From positions 432,911,669-432,975,668 of the forward strand of contig NC_045429.1 of assembly GCF_902635505.1 (NCBI RefSeq): 64,000 bases of DNA, in the 5' to 3' direction. Below are positions 1-12,544 of this stretch, piece after piece (positions within the stretch are counted from its first letter, which is position 1; every line of letters begins with the position of its first letter). Origin of the DNA: Sarcophilus harrisii. Its lineage: Eukaryota > Chordata > Mammalia > Dasyuromorphia > Dasyuridae. The translations under genes and the position numbers were made by a program. The notes under the pieces were generated by a model. It did no database searches. It was not told where the DNA came from and worked only from the letters and a program-made list of their open reading frames with translations.

Positions 1-949
1 CTTTACCTCCATGACAGTAACCTGGTTCTTGCCCTCTATTCCTCTGCTTTGACATCTCCACATGACGATTTTGTGTTTAGCAGCTCATTTGCTCGTATTT
101 TATTTAGTAATTTTAATTATTCTCAGGAGTACCAAAGCCCTTTCTCACTCTGTGTTCTGGGATGCATTCTTTTACTTTCGCTATTAGTTCTGCTTCTAGT
201 TATATTTGTGACAAAGTGTATCCTAGAGAACTTCTGTTGTTCTTGAATGTGTGATCTAAGAGCTGATACTCACATTTTATTTTAAGAGGTCCCAAACTAG
301 ATCTTATTAGGACGAGATGTGTTTTGGATCGAGCAGATGAGTTTGGTGTAGTGCTTTCAGTTACCTACGGGAAAATGAGTTCTGCAGAATGGCAGTAGCC
401 ATTCCTTTGTTAACAAAGTAAGGACTGGGGAAATGAGACAGAGGTGAATAAATAGAACATGTGATGGAGGAAAGTGCATTAGCTGAGTTTCCCATTTTAC
501 ACAAGAGGGTATACATTCTTCGAGCTGTGATGATTGGTCTTTGTTGGTCACAGTTAATGATGGTGATAGGCGCATGATCAGGTGGAGCCTCTAGTTCTCT
601 TTACTGACTGTCCTAATCCAATAATGAGAAGAGATAACATACAGCATTGTAAAGCTGGCAAAAGCTTTCCATGTGTTACCTACTTAGTTCCTACCATAAC
701 CTCTCAGTCAAATGCTACTGTGATCCTTGTTTTACATCCCTTTACTACCTTTTACACTGTTAGAAGTAAAGGCTACTTGACTTTTCTCTCATAAGAAGGT
801 GGTAAGACCTGAGCATTGCAATCCAATTAGAATGAAGCAAAGGGAGGGGAGAGAGGTTGGGGAATAAAGGGGTCTGACTTGGAAAAACCAAGCGAAGTTT
901 TGTGGAGGCCTGACTTGGGCCTTGACAGGAAGGAGTTTTGTATGCAGAA

Positions 950-1900
950 TTATAAAGGAAATAGATTTTAACCCTGAAAGTCAGCTGTGCAAATACATAG
1001 AGGAGGTTAGGAAATGACTAGCAGCTTAGTTTGACTGAAATGTATTAAAAGGAGACATGTAAAATTGGCATGTGAAGAAAGAGTGCCCTCTGATGGTGAT
1101 GGGCCCTGAACGCTGAAATAAAGGATTTTTTTTTTTAATTGAAAAATTGATTTAATCTACTGAATTTTAGAAAGGTAGATTAAAAGATGGTCAATTATAT
1201 ATGATACTCATAATTCCAGTGGAAAAAAATTCTTTTAAAAATTGCCTAAGGCATTCTACTACATTCCTTATGATGAAATCAAGGCCAAAGAGAATAATAA
1301 GGAATTTGTTTTATCCTAAAGTGGACAAGTTGCTACCGAAGGTTTCTGAGCAGATGAGTAGCTTAATTAATCAACTCTGCACATGGCAGAGCTTGGTAGC
1401 AATAGTGTAAAGGGTAAATGGGAACCAGAAGAGACTGCAGAATCAGGAAGGCCAGTTATACGCCTGAAACAGGAGGCTAGAAAAGATCTAACACATCCTG
1501 GAGTAAAGTGATGGGGCTGGAAAGAAAGAGGAGCAAAAGGGACAGGATAGAAGTGTGAGCAGACAACTGGCAGATATTTGGAGGGTGGGTGAGCAAGGAT
1601 TGAGTCTAAAGCTTATTGCAGGGTTTTCAGTTTAGTTGATCAGGAGAATAATGGTGCTAGCAACAGAAGTAGGGAAATTAGGTTGCTAGCAGATGAGTGA
1701 AGTTCTAGCCACATTCAGCTTAAAGTGTGAGTCTGGAAGATATTTTGAAATTGGAATGATCTCTGGGGATGCTAAAAGGTAGAAATGTAGCCTTAGTAAT
1801 CTGTGTAGGGTAGATTATGAGAATCATAGGGAAATCCAAATAAGCTTCTGAGTAAGAGAGGTAACAGAAGAGGGTAGCAAGGCCAGAGGCTCAGAACCCT
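950..1900 (-). mobile_element. L2-like remnant, antisense
   Basis: Purine-rich sequence with phrases typical of the reverse complement of L2 ORF2 and 3' end (for example the stretches near 1430-1500 and 1620-1700). Highly diverged and interrupted by AT-rich DNA near 1120-1420. Confidence 0.45.
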
Positions 1901-2228
1901 AGTGAGTTTCTCCACTCCCCCTCTGCAATCCCCTCAATATCCTTACAGCCTTTGCAGAAATTTCATAAGAGGAAAACTGGCTCCTGAGGCAAGTCCATTC
2001 AAGCCCTTAAGATTAATCAGTCAATTTAATCTTAACAGTAAAGTCTTTAAAATCTTGGCACTGCTTTCATATTTTGAGACAGAATATACTTTATTGAGAG
2101 AATTCAGCTTAGTTAGGTTTTTGTATTTTGATATGAATTCCTCTATAGAAATGTAATGTAGTTCACATTTTTCTTATCTGTAGTTACAAATGAAGTTAGA
2201 CTAAGAATTTTATTGTTGTTTTTTTAAT

Positions 2229-3400
2229 CCATTATTTATTTTAAAGTCTTCTCACATACACCCTTTTAGTAGTATTTTGTTTTTTCCAAATACATGTAAA
2301 AATAGTTTTCAGCATCCATTTTTATAAGATATTGAGTTCTATTTTTTGTCCTTTTTTCTCCCCTCCCTAAGACAACAAACAATCTGATATAGATTATACA
2401 TGTATAATCATATTAGACATTTCTACACTAGACATGTTGTCTAATTGTCAATCAATTGTTGTTGTCAAATCAAAAGGGAAGAACTATAAGAAAGAAAAAA
2501 AAGTGGTAATAATATGTTTTGATCTACATTTAGACTCCATAGTTCTTTCTCTGGATGTGGTTAGCATTTTTCATCATGAGTCTTTTTGAATTGTCTTGTA
2601 TCATTTCATTGTTGAGAAGACCTAAAGTCTTTCATAGTTGATTATCACACAATGTTGTACTGTGTACAATGTTCTCTGGGTTCTTCTCGCTTTACTCAGC
2701 ATCAATTTATGTAAGCCTTTCCAGATTTTTCTGAAATCCTCCTATTCATCATTTCTTATAACACAATGGTATTCCATTGCATTCATATACCACAACTTTT
2801 TTTAGCCATTCCTCAATTGATGGGGATTTAATTTCCAATTTAAAAAATTGTTTTCTTTATAAATTTTGAATTCCAGATTCTCTCCCTCTCTCCCACTCCT
2901 CCCTGAAAAAACATTAAATCATATGCAAAACACATCTCCATATTAGCCATATTAAGAGTCATTATCAATCTGCCCTCAGAGATCATCAATTGTCTCTCTA
3001 GAAATGGATAGCATTCTCGTATCATAAATCCTTTGGAATTGTCTTGGATCACTGTATTGATCAAAGTCATCTTTCACTTTTGATCATCATTATATCTTTG
3101 CTGTTATGGTATACCGTGATCTACCAATTTTTCTTACTTCACTTTGCATTAATTCATATAGATCTTGCCATAATTTTTTCTGACACCATTCCCCCTTGTT
3201 ATTTTTTATAGAACAATAATACTATATCCCATGTCTATTGGAATCAGTTCATGTAAGTTTTGGTAGGCTTCTCTGAAATTAGCCTGCTCATTATTTCTTA
3301 TAGAATATTAATATTCCATTTACATTCATATATCATAACTTATTCAGCCCTTCACCAATTGATGGGCATCCACTCAATTTTCAGTTGTTTTTATCTATGA
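2229..3400 (-). mobile_element. Three consecutive antisense L1 3'-end fragments
   Basis: The same antisense L1 landmarks recur: a pyrimidine-rich 3' UTR block, a TCATCATGAGTCTTTTTGAA-type segment, a stretch like CCTCAATTGATGGGGATT, and GATGGGCATCCACTCA. They repeat at about 2229-2840, 2850-3225 and 3230-3400, so at least three truncated copies are adjacent. All are diverged. Confidence 0.75.
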
Positions 3401-3929
3401 AGTGAGAAAGCTAAAATCTATAATCTATAAGGTTTCTCCTAGTTATAAATTTTGCAGGTCAGAATTAATTTTAACTACTTAGTGACTTGATCTTTCCAGA
3501 GAAATCTTAAGATCATGTAAATTAAGCCCCTTGCTGCAACTGGATATTCATTCCTTGTAACTATTTACTTATAAATACATTCATGAAACTTAAAGCAGTA
3601 AGTAATCTAGTCAGAATTGTCACAACATGGCAGATATAGTTGAAGCTCTTAGAGGCTTAGTGGTCTAATAATTTTCAGAATAAAAAGATTATTGATTCAG
3701 AACTTGAAGTCTACAGGTTTTTTTTTTCCTTTACAACTTTTTAAACTCCTAACTTTGTTATCAGTGTGGCTTCCCAAAGGATTAGAAAGTCTAATAACAT
3801 TAAATGCAGCATGGTTCCAATTTTGAGTTTTGATGTGCTTCTTGATGGGGCTAATTTAAGACCCAAATATTTTCACTAAAGCATCCCCAAATGGTTTGAA
3901 CACTAGTGGGTTTATTGAAATTTGTGGAG

Positions 3930-4900
3930 GAGTTTAGAAGGGGATGAAGATGGCATTAACTTTATAGACTCCTATAATGCATTGGAAGAAACTCTATAGA
4001 GTTCATATAGTCAAACAAAAAACCTGAACATCCCTTTTATATTATACCTGCTGTCTCATACTATACCTGATGTCTACATCATATATGGGTAACTAGCTTT
4101 TGCATGAAGACTTCACAGGGAGGGAAACATTATATCTCTTAAAGTAGTTCTTTTCACTTTAGTGTGATACCAAGGTTCTCCTTCCATCAACCTAAATTTG
4201 CTTCTGCTACTTCTACACATTGCTCCTAGTTTTGCCTTCTTGGGCTAATCAGAATAAATGTATTTTAATATACCTTTCATGATTTAGCACATAAGACACT
4301 TGAATACATCTATCCTATTGCTCCCCTCCACGTGTCCCTTTAGTTCCTTCACCATCTTCCTTACTCTCTTTTTTAAATGAAGTGCTTGGGCATAGTTCTC
4401 TGGAAATGCCCTTTCTAAGTTGGTATCAAAAAATTAATGACTATGTTTTGGTTTTTTCCATTCAAGCAGTTCAAACCCACTTAACTAGTATTCTTTTTTA
4501 AGCCATAAATGAGAGATTATTAAATGCTTTGCTAAAACTTATTTGTTTTAACATTCTCCTAATTTACTAGTTTAGTGACCTTGTCAAAAAAACAAAAAAG
4601 TAAAGTCAGGATGGTTCGATCTGTTCTCAGGGAAGCCGTGTTGGGTTTTTGTCTAGAGGTTCACTATTAATTTAATAGTGAACAGTGAATAGAATAGTGA
4701 ATAAATAGAATTTTGCCAAGAAATAGTCAAGTTTACAGCCGAAAATTTTTTCTTCTCACTTTTCCCATTTGTTAAAATTGGGATGATGTTGGTTCTTTTT
4801 CAGTCCTGTAACACCTCTTCAGTTCTCCACAATCTTTAAAAGTATATTGACTAGGCCAGCAATCATATTTGCCACTTCTTTGAATACTGTGGGATATAAA
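3930..4900 (-). mobile_element. L3/CR1 LINE remnant, antisense
   Basis: Reads as the reverse of an L3/CR1 element. The 3' part includes TTTGCATGAAGACTTCACAG and GCTCCTAGTTTTGCC. ORF2 pieces include GTGACCTTGTCAAAAAA and, at 4800-4900, the CAGTTCTCCACAATCTTT block. Old and diverged. Confidence 0.65.
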
Positions 4901-5149
4901 GTTTTTGTTTGTTTGTTTGTTTTAACTGACCTATTTTGATACTGGTGTGGTTTGGGGTTCATTTTTTATTTTTTTTTTATTTTTAAAGCTTTTTTATTTC
5001 CAAATTTCATCATTCTGTCCATTCCAAGTGGTAGTCCTATTTCTTTTATCTTCTCTTCCCCATGTTTACATCAAGAATCTATAAATTTGACTATAAATAC
5101 TAAATATTTTTGTGGATATTGCTATAGATTAAAATTCTACAATTCACCA

Positions 5150-5480
5150 AACATTCATTAAGTTTCTGTTGAGTACAAAGTTCTAAATTAGTTGCTGGAA
5201 ATATTGACCAAAACAAAAACGTCCTTGCCTTTGAGGAGCAAAGACAACTCCTGGAGGGCAACAACATGTACAAATATGCGTTGGTACAAAAGAACTATGT
5301 AATTTTGGTGAGGAATGGGGAAGGAGAATACTTAGCAATTGCAGGGTTAGAAAAAGAGTTCTTTAGGAGACCCTGGATCGGAGCCAAATAGCAGGTAGGA
5401 TTTCCAAGAAGCAGGAGATGTTTTCCAGGCATGACACAGCCCCAGGGAAAGCCACAGGAGTGAGATGGAATCCATAACAA
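5150..5480 (-). mobile_element. L2 3' end, antisense
   Basis: CATTCATTAAGTTTCTGTTGAGTAC followed by a GGAGCAAAGACAAC-like block and an AGGAGATGTTTTCCAGGCA segment. This is the order seen in the reverse complement of an L2 3' end. Confidence 0.5.
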
Positions 5481-7136
5481 GCAGCACCAGCAAAATAATA
5501 TTCATAATTGCTACGACCAGGCACATGAAGGCCATCCATTTTTGGAATGATAAGCCTCACTTTCAACTTATTGGTTGCCCCCTTGCTCATCTTTGTGTCT
5601 TTAGTCTTTCCCTTTTTCACTCTATCACTTAAATCACTCTATACACTTAAATTGATACTCTTTAAGATCTTCCTTTGGGAAGCTTTTCATTGGATACCAC
5701 CAGGTTTTTTTGGTTTCCTATCCAGTTGGCCACGGACAATAAAATAACTTACTCATTCCCAGGTCTATTTTATGTGAAATAGAAGCTAGCTGAAAAGCAG
5801 TGGAAAACAAAAATAGATTTTTCCTTGTCTCTTGTCATTCAAGCATATTTTTCTTCCAAAGAAAGTCTTGCCTAAGAAAAAAAGCGAATCAGAACTTCTT
5901 TTAAAGAAATGAAGCTTTACTTTTATGCAATAAATGCTTTTTTAGATGGTCACTAATTATTGCTTTAATAGTTTTAGAATTCTGCTAAGTCAAATAAGGT
6001 GCAACGGTAAGGCAATGAGACTGGTCACTTACAATGGCTGATGTCAGTACCATATTGTCAGATGCTTCTTAGGGAGTGTAGTAATAAAAATAACCTTAGT
6101 TGACCTTTAGCTAGAGCAGTGTAAGCCAAGTTCTTACCTGTTATGTCATGGAATCTTTGTAAAATGTTTTCTGGTCAAAACAATATGTTGTTGATTAATT
6201 TTCAGAAGTTCCACATTTTAAAAATGTTAGCTTTGTATTTTAAAACAATTATGATTTTTAGAAATTCATACAAATGTAAATTCAAATAAAGCAAGGTAAA
6301 AGGAGTAAAATGCTATCTTACTAAAACATTTAAATTAGAATACTTTGATTTCAGGTCCTTTTGTAGTCACCTTATGTTTCCATTCAAAGAGAGACAATTC
6401 TTAAATAAACATACTAAGTATTGCTGATTCCCTATGTGCTTGTGACTAAGACTTCTTTGCTAAGAATTTATCACTTTTTTGAGGATTTTTTTTGTGTTTT
6501 TGGCACGTCATTATTTTTAGTTTTATGATTTTACTTAAAAATAATTAGATTCCTTCTATTATCCTCAGAAAACTGAAATAGAAACGTGCCCCCTCTCCCC
6601 AAAAAAAGAAATTAAACTATTGACTTGGGTGAAGAAAACCATTCACAAAACTTGTTTTGATTCTTAGATTACACTTCCCTCCCTCTTATTGTCTGTCACT
6701 TCAGAAAGAACTTTGGGTGGCAAAAGTGCCATCGTGCTAACAAAATTCTCTTCGGGATAACTTACAGCTTCATGCTAACCTTTCAGCTCTGAATTATGAG
6801 GGGGAATGACCCTGAGGGCCTGGAATGTTGCTTCACATTTAGGCCAACTGTCACTCACAACGCTGAGTGACAGCATGGGAACCACTCTTACCTGCTCTAT
6901 TGAGGGAGGTCAGAAGTCACATTTCACTTCACCTGATAGGAAAAGTTTGGGTGTAATAATAACTACAACTCAAATTGTTGTAGTAAGGCTTTTTTACTGA
7001 GTTGTGAAGTAGAAGTTTGTGACATTCAAAAAGCAAAAATTCTAGCAGGATTGCTCTATAAATTTTAGAATAAGAGACTATTAGGTTACTAGTTTATAGT
7101 TATTTTTTGTAATTAACTTTTACCCTTCTCATACAG

Positions 7137-7249
7137 AGTCGAAACTGTGGGCCAGCCAGATAGACGAGATAGTATTGGAGTTTGTGTAGAAAAGCAGAAT
7201 GGCTATGACTCTCTGCAGCGTGATCAAGCAGTGTGTATTGGTACAAATG
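7137..7249 (+). CDS. CRLF3: CRLF3 penultimate coding exon
   Basis: The exon is bounded by the acceptor ATACAG and the donor GTAAGA. It begins with the third base of an Arg codon (AG|A) and ends with the first base of a Gly codon (G|GT). It encodes VETVGQPDRR through AVCIGTN. The frame joins exactly to the next exon. Confidence 0.95.
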
Positions 7250-9535
7250 GTAAGAAATACCTTTGTTTTTAAGGATGAGGGAAATGGGACAGCTTATCTA
7301 ATGTCCCTTTTCTGGTTCATGGCTGATCAAAGATAAACCAGGTCAGGGAATCAATGCAGTAAAATGGAAATTTGAGACTAAATATCTATGTTCAGATCTG
7401 TACTGCACCACTTAACTGGGGCCTTCATTTTTTTTCTATCGGTAATCTAAGAGGCTTGCACCTGGACCAAGGCTTCTTAATCACGGTCTGTGAATGTGTT
7501 TGTTTGTTTAATGACTGTTTCAGTATGATTCCTTTCTTTTATAATCCTATGTATATTATGCATTTAAAAACATTCTGAGAAGAGGGAGTGGGGTACATAT
7601 GCCTCACCAGAATACCAATGAGATCCATTACACAAAAAAGGGTAAGAATTCTTGACCTCTAGGTCAAGTTCCTTTAAGAACCTTTCTTGATTCCTAGTCC
7701 ATGTTCAACTACAACACAATGATCCCATTGGACGATCAATTTTAGAATAGTTAATATTTTTGTCATTAGACACAGCTATGTCTTTCATGGTACTTGCAGT
7801 GAATCATTTAGTGATGATCTATGAAAGATTGACAATTTCTGAACTGTTTAAGCAACAGAATTTGTAAAAATCATTTATATTCTCATCTAGAATAAAAATT
7901 TGGCTAATCCTAAAAATCCTGGTTTGAGTGGTTTCTAGGGGACATCCAGGCTGTTGCTCTTTGTTCAGCTTCAGTGCACACGTTCCAGTGATGTTTTCTG
8001 TTTCAGGTGCCGTTTTTGTAAACGGGAAGGAGATGACAAATCAGTTGCCAGCAGTTACTTCTGGATCCACTGTTACGTTTGACATGGAAGCAGTGACGCT
8101 GGTTACCACTAATAATAACGATACTGGGAACTTCAAGCTGAGAGTAACGATTAGCTCTAATAATAGGGAAGTGGTTTTTGACTGGTTACTTGATCAATCC
8201 TATGTTTCTCTTTACTTTGGATGTTCATTTTTTTACCCTGGTTGGAAAGTGTTAGTGTTTTAGCCTTTTGATTAATTAGTATCAGGTTGAAGGTTTTGAG
8301 CAGAGATATCCTCAGCCAAGTTTAACCAAGTGACAAAGCCAGACTCATCTCTCAAATAGAAATTGAATGTGATTCTAACGGGATTCATTTAAAAACATAT
8401 GTATTTCTTTGGACAAAAGCATAATGCAACCAAGTTTATTTCCAAGTATATGGTAAGCAAATACCACATTATGATAAATTTTAAATGGATTTCTCTGATG
8501 TAAGGGTGAGTGGGAAGGGAGTGTCTTACACAGCCTGAAACCTTTCACTGCTTATTAACTTTGGTTATTATATTGGAAGAACTACATTTACATGCCCATA
8601 CAATTAAATCTGCATATTTTAAAACCAGAGTTTTGGAAAAGCTTTCAGGCATGATGCAGTTGTATGTAGTATATTAACAGCAATAGATGGAATTTGTTAG
8701 GGTTCATATGAATTGCAAATGTAGCACATTCCACTTCTTTACAATGTTTACCTTCTCTTGCTTTATAGATTTTAATTTGTGACTGAAAAAAAGATCCAGC
8801 TAGAAATCAAGGTCCTGTTTTCTGTCTTTCATTAGATTAGCCATTCTTCACCAGTGTGCCTTGTACAAAATCAGGGATTTTAAGAACAGTATTGAATTGT
8901 TGCATTCAGTAATAATACTTAAGCCTTCAAAGCATTTGACTTTCTGTATTTGTTTTTTGTGCCTAAAGCAAAAACCTAATCTAACCAAAGTATATATATA
9001 TATATTTTTTTTTTGCACAAACTTTGTAGTGAAGTTTGACATTCTAGAAGATGTTCACAGGGTAAAACTACTTACAGTAGTAGTACATACAGTGTTAGCC
9101 ATATTACATATATTGGTGTGCATGTGTATATGGCACATGATCTCTGGTAGTTTATCAGCTTGTTTGTCTTTTAAGAACCGACCAAACATAAAATAATACT
9201 TGATTTTTTTGAGATAACTTTACATTTGTGTAAAATATTTATTTTAAGACCCTACTATGTTAAAATAATGGTCTTAACTAGCTATACCAACTTACAAAAA
9301 AGTTTAATGTGAATTTTTTTATCGGTAGGAACATGTTTGAAAAAACAAGTTTGATATTTTTGTAAAATAATTTATTTGGGGATTCAGGTCCCTGCTCGAC
9401 AATCATGATGTTGTCCCTTTGATTTTTTTATATATTAGCAGTCTTTCATTTTGTGATAGTTAAAAGGATGCGGCAGATGTAAATGCCTTATCTATTAGTG
9501 CTGAACCTGAATAAAATAAAGTACAAAACACATGT
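7137..9535 (+). CDS. CRLF3: CRLF3, 3' part of the gene (cytokine receptor-like factor 3)
   Basis: These are the last two coding exons plus the 3' UTR of CRLF3, a cytosolic protein with an N-terminal coiled coil, one fibronectin type III domain with a WSXWS-like motif, and a C-terminal SPRY-like domain. Only the C-terminal domain is in the window. The translation runs VETVGQPDRRDSIGVC, then KQNGYDSLQRDQAVC, then AVFVNGKEMTNQLPAV, and ends YPGWKVLVF, matching human CRLF3 almost residue for residue. It differs mainly at an NNNDTGNF stretch (human NNEGGHF, from memory). CRLF3 has been linked to erythropoietin-like neuroprotective signalling in insects and to platelet biology in mice. The gene runs toward SUZ12 and ends about 5.6 kb from it, tail to tail. 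Confidence 0.95.
7250..8006 (+). other. CRLF3: CRLF3 last intron
   Basis: This 757-bp intron runs from GTAAGA to TTTCAG. I see no recognisable repeat or gene in it. Confidence 0.85.
8007..8263 (+). CDS. CRLF3: CRLF3 last coding exon
   Basis: The acceptor is TTTCAG. The exon completes the Gly codon, encodes AVFVNGKEMTNQ through GWKVLVF, and ends with TAG at 8261-8263. The C-terminus FGCSFFYPGWKVLVF is the conserved end of CRLF3 and closes its SPRY-like domain. The open frame extends upstream to 7928 only because part of the intron happens to be open. Confidence 0.95.
8264..9535 (+). other. CRLF3: CRLF3 3' UTR (end inferred)
   Basis: The stretch follows the stop codon and contains no clear interspersed repeat, only a short TA/T run near 8990-9016. 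The end is inferred from two overlapping AATAAA hexamers at 9510-9515 and 9515-9520. A length of about 1.27 kb is in the range I recall for mammalian CRLF3. Confidence 0.55.
9510..9520 (+). promoter_or_regulatory. CRLF3: Candidate CRLF3 polyadenylation signals
   Basis: Two overlapping AATAAA hexamers are followed within about 25-40 bases by CA dinucleotides and then a CT/T-rich stretch (9538-9562). This is the usual layout of a cleavage site with downstream element. It is the best tandem signal after the stop. Confidence 0.55.
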
Positions 9536-10989
9536 GCATCTCTCTCTCTCTTTTTTCTTTTCTTATATCATTTTAAGCAACAGCTTAAGACAAGAATTAT
9601 TCTTTAAATGAAATTTATGCTTTTTTTTGGTGGGGGCTGAGGAAAGTAGTTCAGATGTCCTTCAGTATTATTAGAAGGAAAATGCTAAAGTTAATTTTTC
9701 AACAAGATTTACTTGTTTTACTTCAGTCATATAACGGAGACTTAATATTTAAGCAAACTGTGCTTCTATAATGGAACTTTAACCCAGACTGACTTGAATT
9801 CTAAAAAGGAATCCAACTACTAATTTTTACTCAACTTATGAACCAGTGTTATTTAAACAATATTTCTAATGAATTGAACTTATTGAACTTGATCTGAACT
9901 TATTCAAGAATTTTAGTATAAACAAATCTGCCAAAGAAAACTGTATAGTTTACACATTCTACAAGATCTTATTAATTAGTGAACTACTTGTGACTCTGGC
10001 AACACAGTTCAGTCCTAAGCTTATTTTAAACTCTATTAAGGTAAAATCCAGAGATAAATCCATAGTATTGGATTTCTCAGGTGCCTCACCAACAGGGGGG
10101 AAAAATTAGCTTAGAACAAGAAAAGACAAACTAATACTTTTTAAATGGACAAAAGAAAGGGTTAATACAAATAAAAATATTATAGAATTTAATCAAATCA
10201 AATATTAGAAACAATAGAGAGAACCAAAGCAGGCAGATCCTGATGGATGTCCTCAAATGCATATGATGGATGCTGATCAAAAACTGCCAGTGTTAAGAAA
10301 AGCAAGAGATTAAGTCAAATAAAGTAGAAATTGTTATTTCTGTTCCTCTTCTGTATTTATATTTCTTCCAAAGCTGGGAGGGATAATTAATAATGATCAT
10401 ACAAATTAAGACATTAAAAAGAGAGGGGAAAATGAAGAAAATAACCAATATAGAGAACACAATAGGAAACATTAATAAGTTCATATATAAACAATGAACA
10501 GGAAAACAGGGAATTGCACAAAATCCACAATTGGAAATACAAGCTTAATTTTTTTTTTTAAATTATCCAAACTATTGGGAAACAGAATCAAATGATAGTC
10601 CTGGAACAAAGACTCTAATTGCAATTGTTTTGGGATTATAGATACCCGGAAGACATTAAGAATATAAACACCGTCTTGAAGGAGATGGATTTTTTTAATT
10701 CCAGAATTGGCAAAATTGGTGCAATACAAAGACCCACTTAGGACCTAGACAAGGAAAGAGCCCAAGATCTATGTGCTGCCAAACTGACAAATGAATGCTG
10801 CTTGGTATGGATGGGTCCACTAGTTTTGTTCTCAGGAGTTTACTGTGTTTTCAATGCTGCCTGGCAATCCATTTTTCCCTTTCTGATCAACTATCCCATT
10901 TCCTATAATTGTTCCAAATTAACTTTTCTCAAGTTTCTTCCTTTTTGTCAGCAGAAAACATCATTACTGAATAAATAAGAGGCCATTAG

Positions 10990-12158
10990 TTCAAAATTTG
11001 CTCTTCTTCCGTTTCATCCAAGAATCCTCACACCATCCCTATTCCCTTTTTCTTTGCTCCTGTCAGTGCTAAAGATGCTATCTCCTTGTTTGCCTGCTCT
11101 ACCCCTTTAAACTCATCCCTTCCTGTCATTTGGGAGCTGGCCCATCTATAAACTATCCCTTTCCTCATATCCTAAAGCTCTTATAAACATAATTCCACCA
11201 GCTCTTTTATCCCCTTATATCTCTACTGTCCTAAATACTTTTTTAAAAGCCAAATTCCTAGCAAAAACTGTCCATGTCCAGTACTACTGTCTAGGGTTAC
11301 TAATAAATTCGTTGAAGCTTCTCAATCCTCCTTGATTAGCTTTTGACAGTTCCAATCATCCCTTCCTGTATGTCCATTCTCTCTGTGTCTCCTTCTCTAA
11401 AAATTTCCCCGTTCTTATTACCAACCTTCCCTGGATTCTTCTGGTTTTGGCCCTGAGGGTTTGTCTTGGACCTTTTTTCTTCCTTCCTTTATGCCCAGGT
11501 GCTAATCTTAGCCATACTCTTACCTATTCCAGCCAGTTCTCCCATTTATTCATCCATTCCTACCCTCTAGTCACCTCTGCAGGGATATCCTGTAAGCACG
11601 TTGAAGTCATGGAAATCATGTTCTCCTATTGCTATGCTCTAGTCTCCTGAAGACACCCTATTGGAGACGAGAGTCAATATTAATTCTTCATTTGCTTAAC
11701 CCCACAAATCCAGTTATTTACCAATTCCATCATGTTTCTTGCAACCCTGTCCCATTCTCTCTCCTAAACATCCTGTTGTAAATCCCTTGATCCCTTCAAT
11801 CTTTTTCCTGTGGCTGCCATGTTTATTCCATGTAACTGCCCTTTACATCCCAGCCACACTGGCCAACTCTTCTCCCACTTCCAAGTAATCCCAGTTTATC
11901 ACCTGCCCAGCTCTGCCTCTTATAACCTGTTATTTTAGAGTTCAACTTAGATGTCACTAATAGGAACCATTTCCACTACCTCCAGGTTTAAAAACTCTCC
12001 TTCCTTAAATATTTTGTACTTACTTATGCAAATGTTATGATCCTACTCCCTTCCAACAGAAAATAAATTGTCTAAAAGCAGATCCTGTTTTTCATTTCAT
12101 CTTTGTATCACAAATCTTACTTGTATAAAGGTGTTTAATAAATGTGCATTGAATTAGT
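10990..12158 (+). mobile_element. L2 LINE 3' region, sense
   Basis: A pyrimidine-rich degenerate ORF2 segment ends in a typical L2 3' end: a TTTTTCATTTCATCTTTGTATC block, then GTGTTTAATAAATGTGCATT. The open frame at 11447-11650 is part of it. Confidence 0.65.
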
Positions 12159-12164
12159 CATTGA

Positions 12165-12334
12165 ACAGTCATGTTCAACTCTCCATGACCCCATTTGGGC
12201 TTTTCTTGGCAAAGATACTGGAGTAGTTTATAATTTCTTCCTCCAGCTATTAAGTATGTGAGACCACATTTGAACACAAGAATCTTCCTGACTCCAAGTC
12301 CAGGCACTCAATTCACTGCGCCACCTATCGGCCC
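12165..12334 (-). mobile_element. MAR1-type tRNA-derived SINE, antisense
   Basis: The reverse complement carries the tRNA-like head (GGCGCAGTGAAT-type), the CAGGAAGA block and the 3' GGCAAAGATACTGGAGTAG-type segment of marsupial MAR1 SINEs. It abuts the L2 3' end. Confidence 0.75.
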
Positions 12335-12544
12335 AAGGAAAAAAAATACATGGTGCCAAATTAGTGCATAAATTATTTAGCAAGTTGATCACAACTAATT
12401 TTCTCATGGAGGAGAGTTGCAAAAATAAGGAGTGTGGATGAGAAACTCCATAATTACCGGTTTAGGATGTGCTATATAGATGGTGGATTTTTAAAAACAA
12501 TCCCACAGACTTTAGTTAACATAATAGTTTTTATAATTAAAAAA

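Larger units (their letters stand above)
1..7136 (+). other. CRLF3: CRLF3 intron upstream of the penultimate exon (partial)
   Basis: No coding exon could be recognised in this stretch. The residues expected before VETVGQ in CRLF3 (an exon containing the WTAGFEGY-type sequence) are not found, so earlier exons lie outside the window. The interval holds L2-like antisense sequence (about 950-1900), three consecutive antisense L1 3'-end fragments (2229-3400), an antisense L3/CR1 (3930-4900) and an antisense L2 3' end (5150-5480). The rest is AT-rich single-copy-looking DNA. Short open frames here resemble no protein I know. Confidence 0.8.

Noticed and set aside
49-246. 65-residue hydrophobic open frame as a small membrane protein
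   Set aside because: It is a T-rich stretch of CRLF3 intron. Leu/Phe/Val-rich frames arise by chance from such sequence, and there is no homology or context.
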